Of a stretch of 64,000 nt of DNA, positions 58,104-64,000 are shown in pieces. Below the pieces are notes generated by a model. That model was not told the DNA's origin. It saw only the letters and a list, made by a program, of their open reading frames with translations, and did not search any database. The first letter of the stretch is position 1. Each line of letters begins with the position of its first letter. Location of the stretch: assembly GCF_000743355.1 (NCBI RefSeq), contig NZ_JQEI01000025.1:62001-126000 (forward strand). The letters run 5' to 3'. A program made the position numbers and the translations under genes. This DNA comes from Serratia sp. Ag1 (lineage in GTDB: Bacteria; Pseudomonadota; Gammaproteobacteria; Enterobacterales; Enterobacteriaceae).

Positions 58104-58826
58104 TTATGTCAGCCCGTTCACCAACCTGCACGGTTCTGCCTCCCAACGGTAGCCGACACCGTAAACCGAACGGATAAACGCTTTGTCGCCGTCAATCAGT
58201 TCCAGCTTGCGGCGCAGGTTTTTGATATGGCTGTCGATGGTGCGATCGGTCACCACGCGATAATCGTCATACAGATTGTTCAGTAATTGCTCGCGCGAGA
58301 AGACGTTGCCCGGTTGGCAGGCCAGGGTTTTTAACAGGCGGAATTCTACCGGGGTCAGATCCAGAATATGGCCGCTATAGCTGGCCTGAAAGCGCGGTTC
58401 ATCGATATACAGCAGCGTTTCTTCGGCACCCGGTTCCATGTGCCGGTAACAGCGGCGCAGAATGGTTTTGACTCTGGCAACTACTTCTCGCGGGCTGTAA
58501 GGTTTGCAGATATAGTCATCGGCACCAATCTCTAACCCCAACAGGCGGTCAACCTCTTCAATCTTGGCCGTCACCATCATGATTGGCACGTCGGTAAAGC
58601 GGCGCAGATCGCGGCAAATGGTTAAACCGTCGCAGCCCGGCAGCATCAGATCCAACAGGATAAGTGCCGGTTGCTGCTCGTGTACTGCGGGAACAACCTC
58701 GCGGCCATGGGTCAGCCAGCGTGTGGCGTAGCCCGCTGCCTGCAGATAATCCACCAGCAATTGACCCAGCTTGGGCTCATCTTCCACAATCATAATCTGC
58801 AAAGGCGGGTTCTGGTTTTCCATCAT
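58104..58826 (-). CDS. baeR: Envelope stress response regulator BaeR
   Basis: The 240-residue OmpR-type regulator has a receiver domain with acidic pocket (VEDEPK) and phosphoacceptor D59 ([10 protein letters not shown]). The C-terminal winged helix ends with VYGVGYRWE. With BaeS it activates mdtABCD and spy-type genes in envelope stress. Its start overlaps the baeS stop (ATGA). Confidence 0.96.
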   Translation of the reverse strand: MMENQNPPLQIMIVEDEPKLGQLLVDYLQAAGYATRWLTHGREVVPAVHEQQPALILLDLMLPGCDGLTICRDLRRFTDVPIMMVTAKIEEVDRLLGLEIGADDYICKPYSPREVVARVKTILRRCYRHMEPGAEETLLYIDEPRFQASYSGHILDLTPVEFRLLKTLACQPGNVFSREQLLNNLYDDYRVVTDRTIDSHIKNLRRKLELIDGDKAFIRSVYGVGYRWEAEPCRLVNGLT

Positions 58827-60205
58827 AGAGCCTTGTTGTTCACCATCATGGGGAAATCTACTGTAATGCGCACGCCGCCGAAAGGCGAATGCTGCGCATA
58901 GATCGTACCACCGTGGGCTTCCACAATGTTCTGGCTGATGGCCAGCCCCAGCCCAGCTCCGCCGCTGGCCCGGTTTCGTGAACCTTCGGTGCGGTAAAAG
59001 CGTTCAAAAATGCATGCCAACTGCTCGTCGCTGACGCCGGGTTTGCTGTCCTGCCAGTACAGCCTGATGGTCTCCGGCAGCAGTTCCAGGCCGATCTCCA
59101 GTATGCCGCCGGGATCGGTATAGCGTAGGCTATTTTCCAGCAGGTTGTTGAACAACTGATTGAGACGATCCGGATCGCCAAACAGCAGGGCCTGTTCCGG
59201 CAGATGAGTGACGATCTCCAGCCCCTTGGCATGGAAACGTTCACGGAACACAGCGACGGCGATTTGCACCAAATGAACACAATCTACCGAGGATTTTCGG
59301 TAGGCCAGTGCACCAAGATCGGAGAGCGAAAGCTGATGCAGATCGTCCACCAGTTTGGTGAGGGTCGAGACTTCTGCCAGCAGCGAGCTGATCGAAGCCG
59401 GTGTCGGTTGGCGAACGCCATCCTGCAACGCTTCCAGTTCCCCGCGCAATACCGCCAGCGGGGTGCGCAACTCGTGGGAAATATCGGCCATAAATGCCCG
59501 CCGCATCTGTTCGTTCTTTTCCAGCGAGATCGCGAGGTGGTTAAAATCCTGCGCCAACCGGCCCAGCTCATCCTTGTTGCTGGCGGTGACGCGCGCGCTG
59601 AAATCCCCAGCCGCCAGGCGATGCGTACCTGCCATCAGCCGTTTGACCGGTGCCAGCAGGCCGCGTGACAGCAGCCAGGTGACCGCCGCCGCCAGCAAGG
59701 TTGACAGGGCGACGATCAGCCAACTGGTGCGCTTTTGCTGGCGATCAAAGTTGATATCGGCGTTACGCGTCAGTTTCTCCGGCGGTGCCGACATCACCCA
59801 ACCGACAATCTGGCCGTTATAGTGGATCGGGTGACGGGTGCTTTCTCTCGGGATCGGGCCTGTATGGCCTACCAGCCGTTGATACTGGCTATCGACAATC
59901 CAGAATTGTGAACGCCAGCCTTTGGGGGGCGGAGGATGGCCACCGTCACCATTTTGCTCGAGGGAACGTATAATGCGGTACACCATCTGATCGTTGTTAC
60001 GCAGGAACGCCCAGTTGCCGTGGAGGCGATATTGTTCCTCCAGTGCGTCGCTGAGCATGGTGATACGTTGCTCGTTACTCTGCCTGATATAGTCGATAAA
60101 CCCCCGTTCAAAGCTGATGCGCACCCCAAAATGCATGGTGATGAGCACCAGCATGCAGGTGGCGAAAATCGCCATAAACAGTTTGCCAGTGATACCTATT
60201 CTCAT
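58823..60205 (-). CDS. baeS: Envelope stress sensor kinase BaeS
   Basis: The 460-residue histidine kinase has a helix at about 8-28, a periplasmic sensor, a second helix (about 162-182), HAMP, and phosphoacceptor H244 in [13 protein letters not shown]. The ATPase part has the N box ([16 protein letters not shown]) and GAGLGLAI. It overlaps mdtD by 4 bp. Confidence 0.96.
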   Translation of the reverse strand: MRIGITGKLFMAIFATCMLVLITMHFGVRISFERGFIDYIRQSNEQRITMLSDALEEQYRLHGNWAFLRNNDQMVYRIIRSLEQNGDGGHPPPPKGWRSQFWIVDSQYQRLVGHTGPIPRESTRHPIHYNGQIVGWVMSAPPEKLTRNADINFDRQQKRTSWLIVALSTLLAAAVTWLLSRGLLAPVKRLMAGTHRLAAGDFSARVTASNKDELGRLAQDFNHLAISLEKNEQMRRAFMADISHELRTPLAVLRGELEALQDGVRQPTPASISSLLAEVSTLTKLVDDLHQLSLSDLGALAYRKSSVDCVHLVQIAVAVFRERFHAKGLEIVTHLPEQALLFGDPDRLNQLFNNLLENSLRYTDPGGILEIGLELLPETIRLYWQDSKPGVSDEQLACIFERFYRTEGSRNRASGGAGLGLAISQNIVEAHGGTIYAQHSPFGGVRITVDFPMMVNNKAL

Positions 60206-61632
60206 GACAACCTACCCGGTTCTTTGGTGAGCGTGCGGTTAGGAGCGATATTGGCGGGCACGCGGGCGAACACCAATGCGGGCAGAGCGATGATCAGCGC
60301 CATACAGACATAGCTGTAGATAAATGCGCTGTGGATGGCGGAACTGTCGACCACCACGTGGTGGTGAGCGAAGCTGCCGATCAGGATCCCGGCGATGCTG
60401 ACGCCCAGACTCATGGAAAGCTGCATGACCATGGATAAAAGGCTGTTGCCGCTGCTGGCCAGGCGATCGGGCAGATCTTTCAGCGTCAGAGTATTCATAG
60501 AGGAAAAGCGTAGCGAGTTAACCATACCCTGGAAGAACAGCACTACCGGCAGCAGATAAACCCAGCCGAGCATCGCCACTAAAAGCAGGGTTAAACTGAG
60601 CGCGGCTAACAACAGCGTGGTGGCGACCAGCACATGGCGATAGCCAAAGCGGTTGACTATCTGCACCACGATGCGCTTCATGCCCATGCTGCCGACGATC
60701 ATCGGGATCATCATCAGCCCGGCATGGAAGGGGGAGAATCCCATGCCGATCTGCAGAAACAGCGGTGTCATAAACGGCAACATACCGCTGCCGATGCGCC
60801 CTAACAGGCTGCCCGTCAGGCCGATTCTGTAGGTTTCGGTATTAAACAGCCGCAGCGAAAACAGCGCTCGGCTGTTGCCCTTGGCATGCCACCAGTAACC
60901 CGCCAACGCTGCACAGCCCAGAATCACCAGCCCGACCAAAATAGCGGGGGAAAGCCCCATGCCTTTGTGCCCGTCGAGCGCCAGCGTCAGTGTCGCCATA
61001 CCGATCGCCAGCATAATAAAACCGCTGAGGTCAAAACGGCGGGTCTGCATACGGTAATTGGGCATAAACAGCAGGGTCGCGATAGCGCCAGCAATCCCGA
61101 CCGGAATATTGATCAGAAAGATCCAGTGCCAGTTGGCGTATTGCACCAGAAAACCGCCCAGCGCAGGCCCCATCAGCGGGCCGATCTGGCCGGGCAGGGT
61201 GACGAACGTCATCGCTGCCATATACTGTTCGCGCGGGACAATTTTCATCACCGTCAGCCTGCCGACCGGCACCATCATCGCGCCACCTACACCCTGTATC
61301 ACGCGGGCCATGATCAGTTCATTCAGCGTTGCCGACTGGGCGCACAGTAATGAACCGAGGGTGAACAGGACGATAGCGGTGAGGAAGACCCGCTGTGTGC
61401 CAACCTTGTCGGCCAGCCAGCCGCTGGCAGGCAGCATCACCGCTACCGTCAGCACATAAGAAACAATCACCGACTGCATGCGCAGCGGGTTTTCTCCCAG
61501 GCTGGCCGCGATCGACGGCAGAGCAGTATTCACGATGGTGGTATCCAGCGCCTGCATAAAGAAACCGAAGGCCACAATCCATAGCTGCCATTTTACTGGA
61601 GCGGTCTGTCTACCAATCATTTTACCCACCAT
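60202..61632 (-). CDS. mdtD: MFS transporter MdtD
   Basis: The 476-residue DHA2-type transporter has about 14 helices and the motif C-like [25 protein letters not shown]. It belongs to the mdtABCD-baeSR operon. In E. coli MdtD is not needed for MdtABC drug efflux and has been linked to iron citrate export. It lies 18 bp after mdtC. Confidence 0.94.
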   Translation of the reverse strand: MVGKMIGRQTAPVKWQLWIVAFGFFMQALDTTIVNTALPSIAASLGENPLRMQSVIVSYVLTVAVMLPASGWLADKVGTQRVFLTAIVLFTLGSLLCAQSATLNELIMARVIQGVGGAMMVPVGRLTVMKIVPREQYMAAMTFVTLPGQIGPLMGPALGGFLVQYANWHWIFLINIPVGIAGAIATLLFMPNYRMQTRRFDLSGFIMLAIGMATLTLALDGHKGMGLSPAILVGLVILGCAALAGYWWHAKGNSRALFSLRLFNTETYRIGLTGSLLGRIGSGMLPFMTPLFLQIGMGFSPFHAGLMMIPMIVGSMGMKRIVVQIVNRFGYRHVLVATTLLLAALSLTLLLVAMLGWVYLLPVVLFFQGMVNSLRFSSMNTLTLKDLPDRLASSGNSLLSMVMQLSMSLGVSIAGILIGSFAHHHVVVDSSAIHSAFIYSYVCMALIIALPALVFARVPANIAPNRTLTKEPGRLS

Positions 61633-61650
61633 TATTTACAATCTAGCTCT

Positions 61651-64000
61651 TTAATGCGGCAGCGGTGCCAGCTTTTTACCCCGACGGAACTTCATCTGCA
61701 GCCGATCAAAATACAGATAGATGACCGGGGTGGTATACAGCGTCAGCAATTGGCTGACCACCAACCCACCGGCGATGGTGATGCCGAGCGGTTGGCGCAG
61801 TTCGGTGCCATCACCACTGGTCAAGACCAGCGGCAGAGCGCCGAACAGCGCTGCCAGCGTGGTCATCATGATTGGCCTGAAACGCAGCAGGCTGGCCTGG
61901 AAAATCGCTTCGCGTGCGTTGAGGCCAGCATTGCGCTGCGCATCGAGGGCGAAATCGACCATCATGATAGCGTTCTTCTTCACAATGCCGATCAGCAACA
62001 TGATACCAATTAAGGCGATCAGGCTGAACGGTGCGCCGAACATCTCCAGCGCCAGTAACGCACCAACGCCAGCGGAGGGCAGGGTAGAAAGTATGGTCAG
62101 CGGATGGATATAGCTTTCATACAGCATCCCCAGCACGATATACACCGTGGCAATGGCGGCGGCGATCAGCAGCAGTTGCGATTGCAGCGTTTCCTGGAAT
62201 ACCTGCGCGGTGCCAGCAAACGTACCGCGTACCGTAGAGGGCACGCCGATCTGCGTCATGGCGCGTTCAATGGCGCTGGTTGCGCTGGAAAGGCTGCCCC
62301 CATCCGGCAGGTTAAACGAGATGGTTGAGGCCGCCGACAGCCCCTGATGGTTGACCGCCAGCGGAGCATTAGCCGGTTGCCAGCGGGCAAAATAAGACAA
62401 CGGGATCGACTGGCCTGCCTGGTTAATCACGAACATTTTCTCCAGCGAACTCACGTCCTGCGTATAAGGCGGGGCCACTTCCATCACCACTTTGTACTGA
62501 TTTAACGGTTGATAGATGGTCGAAATCTGGCGCTGGCCGAAAGCGTTATTCAGCAAATTGTTGGCATCGGTAACGGAAATACCCAGGCGCGCCATGGTTT
62601 CGCGATCGTAAGACAGATCCATTTCCGAGCCTCTGTCCTGCTGATCGGAGTTAACGTCAGCCAGTTCTGGCAGCGCTGCAAGGGCAAGGCGGATCTTCGG
62701 TTCCCACTCACGCAACTCGCGAAGATCGTCCGCCAGCAGCGTGTACTGATAGCTGGCGTTGGATTGCCGGCCCCCGGCACGGATATCCTGAACCGCCATC
62801 AAAAACAGGCTGGCACCGGGCTCTTTCGCCAGTTTGGCACGCAGCCGGGCGATCACCTTTTGCGCATCGTCGCTGCGTTCCGACAGCGGTTTGAGCGAGA
62901 TAAACATCGAACCGCTGTTGGTGCGTGAACCGCCGGTAAAGCCGGTGACGTTATCCACGTCTTTGTCTTCCCGCACGATCTTCATGAAATCTTCCAGCTT
63001 GCCGCGCATCGCCTGGAATGAAATGCTCTGATCGGCCTGAATAAATCCCATCAGGCGGCCAGTGTCCTGTTCGGGGAAGAAAGTTTTCGGGATGCTGACA
63101 TATAGCCAGACGTTGAGGGCGATAGTGGCCATAAACAGCGCCAGCACCCAGCGTGAATGACCAAGCACCCAATTCAGCGAGCGGCCATAATTGCGTTGCA
63201 GTGCCAGCAACACCCGGCCAAAACCGCGCGTGCGCCGCTGAGTGCGGGCCGGTTGATAGCGCAGCAGATAAGCGCACATCATCGGCGTCAGCGTGAGTGA
63301 GATCAGCAGCGAAAGCCCGATAGACACCGAGAGCGTGACGGCAAATTCGTGGAATAACCGGCCCGGCAAACCGCCCATAAACAGCAGCGGAATGAATACC
63401 GCCACCAGCGACACGCTCATGGAAAGCACGGTGAAGCCCACTTCACGCACCCCTTGCAGCGCGGCGTTGAGCGGTTTCATCCCTGCTTCAATGTGGCGAG
63501 AAATATTTTCCAGCACCACGATTGCATCATCCACCACAAAACCGGTGGCGATGGTCAGCGCCATCAGCGACAGGTTATTCAAACTGAAGCCGCACAGGTA
63601 CATTGCGGCAAAGGTGCCGATCAGCGAAACCGGCACCGCTACCGCCGGGATCAGCGTGGCACGGCCAGATCGCAGGAAAATAAATACCACCAGGATCACC
63701 AGGCTGATGGCAATCAGCAAGGCTTGCTCTACTTCTGCCAGCGAAGCACGAATGGTGGGGGAGCGATCCTGCGCGATATTCAATTGGATCGAGGTGGGAA
63801 TGTTTTCTCGCAATGCAGGCAGTTCGGCACGGATGCGATCGACGGTTTCAATAATATTGGCCCCCGGCGAGCGGGTGACGGTCAGGATTATTGCCGGTTT
63901 GGCGTTGGTCATCCCGGCGTTACGAACGTCCTGCACCGAATCGACCACGTTGGCGACATCGCTCAGGCGCACCGCTGCGCCGTTGTGGTAGTGAATCACC
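61651..64000 (-). CDS. mdtC: RND efflux pump subunit MdtC, 5' part cut by window edge
   Basis: The open frame runs off the window; 783 codons are visible, about three quarters of an RND transporter of about 1025 residues. The N-terminal 240 residues or so are outside. Visible motifs include [21 protein letters not shown] (proton-relay aspartates) and [18 protein letters not shown] in the second half. MdtC forms a heterotrimer with MdtB and works with MdtA and TolC to export bile salts and novobiocin. The ATG at 63999 is internal. Confidence 0.95.
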   Translation of the reverse strand, partial: VIHYHNGAAVRLSDVANVVDSVQDVRNAGMTNAKPAIILTVTRSPGANIIETVDRIRAELPALRENIPTSIQLNIAQDRSPTIRASLAEVEQALLIAISLVILVVFIFLRSGRATLIPAVAVPVSLIGTFAAMYLCGFSLNNLSLMALTIATGFVVDDAIVVLENISRHIEAGMKPLNAALQGVREVGFTVLSMSVSLVAVFIPLLFMGGLPGRLFHEFAVTLSVSIGLSLLISLTLTPMMCAYLLRYQPARTQRRTRGFGRVLLALQRNYGRSLNWVLGHSRWVLALFMATIALNVWLYVSIPKTFFPEQDTGRLMGFIQADQSISFQAMRGKLEDFMKIVREDKDVDNVTGFTGGSRTNSGSMFISLKPLSERSDDAQKVIARLRAKLAKEPGASLFLMAVQDIRAGGRQSNASYQYTLLADDLRELREWEPKIRLALAALPELADVNSDQQDRGSEMDLSYDRETMARLGISVTDANNLLNNAFGQRQISTIYQPLNQYKVVMEVAPPYTQDVSSLEKMFVINQAGQSIPLSYFARWQPANAPLAVNHQGLSAASTISFNLPDGGSLSSATSAIERAMTQIGVPSTVRGTFAGTAQVFQETLQSQLLLIAAAIATVYIVLGMLYESYIHPLTILSTLPSAGVGALLALEMFGAPFSLIALIGIMLLIGIVKKNAIMMVDFALDAQRNAGLNAREAIFQASLLRFRPIMMTTLAALFGALPLVLTSGDGTELRQPLGITIAGGLVVSQLLTLYTTPVIYLYFDRLQMKFRRGKKLAPLPH

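Noticed and set aside
59204..59822. Plus-strand frames of about 155 residues opposite baeS
   Set aside because: They are antisense to the histidine kinase coding sequence and have no family resemblance.
61651..64000. ATG at 63999 as the true start of mdtC
   Set aside because: The protein from there begins inside the porter domain of an RND pump; about 240 N-terminal residues must lie beyond the window edge.

Overview
The window looks like a chromosomal segment of an enterobacterium of the Yersiniaceae, most like Serratia. This rests on near-identical protein reading of the isc, gua, rodZ-ispG-hisS-bamB-der and mdt/bae genes, a pilW-type gene between rlmN and rodZ, and E. coli-like gene order broken by small accessory insertions. 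No database search was possible, so species-level placement is inference. No rRNA gene, tRNA gene, CRISPR array, complete prophage or intact insertion sequence was seen.

Layout. 0-2 kb: a metal-uptake pair of the ZevA/ZevB type behind a promoter whose -10 lies inside a Zur-like palindrome. 2-12 kb (the suhB end on the minus strand, the rest on plus): suhB, trmJ, then the iron-sulfur cluster operon iscR-iscS-iscU-iscA-hscB-hscA-fdx-iscX with two abutting IscR boxes, followed by pepB and sseB. 12-22 kb: ndk, rlmN, pilW, rodZ, ispG, hisS, yfgM, bamB, der. 22-29 kb: an AEC carrier, yfgJ, a LacI regulator divergent from an MFS carrier and a GH31 glycosidase (a likely catabolite-controlled glycoside locus), and a RidA-like protein with an export signal. 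29-34 kb: xseA (minus) divergent from guaB-guaA with a PurR box.

34-48.3 kb is accessory. Downstream of guaA lie an integrase remnant, a ParD-like antitoxin with a frameshifted ParE toxin, a HipB/HipA pair, a three-gene cluster (Tat-exported transglutaminase-like protein, MerT-like and MerP-like proteins), a sucrose pair (cscA, cscB) without its regulator or fructokinase, a five-gene chaperone-usher fimbrial operon, and an approximately 0.9 kb decayed stretch.

48.3-64 kb returns to order related to E. coli: TPP riboswitch-thiM-thiD, then a sorbitol PTS operon srlAEBDMR-gutQ in the interval where E. coli K-12 has the gat operon, an internally deleted yegS remnant, the sRNA cyaR, trhP (yegQ), yegP, baeR, baeS, mdtD and a partial mdtC cut by the window edge. 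Several intergenic gaps carry related palindromic repeats of about 60-130 bp. The observations most worth following are the Zur-box/zevAB promoter, the transglutaminase-MerT-MerP cluster, the decayed island after guaA with an orphaned antitoxin, the miniature yegS, and the palindrome over the cyaR -10.
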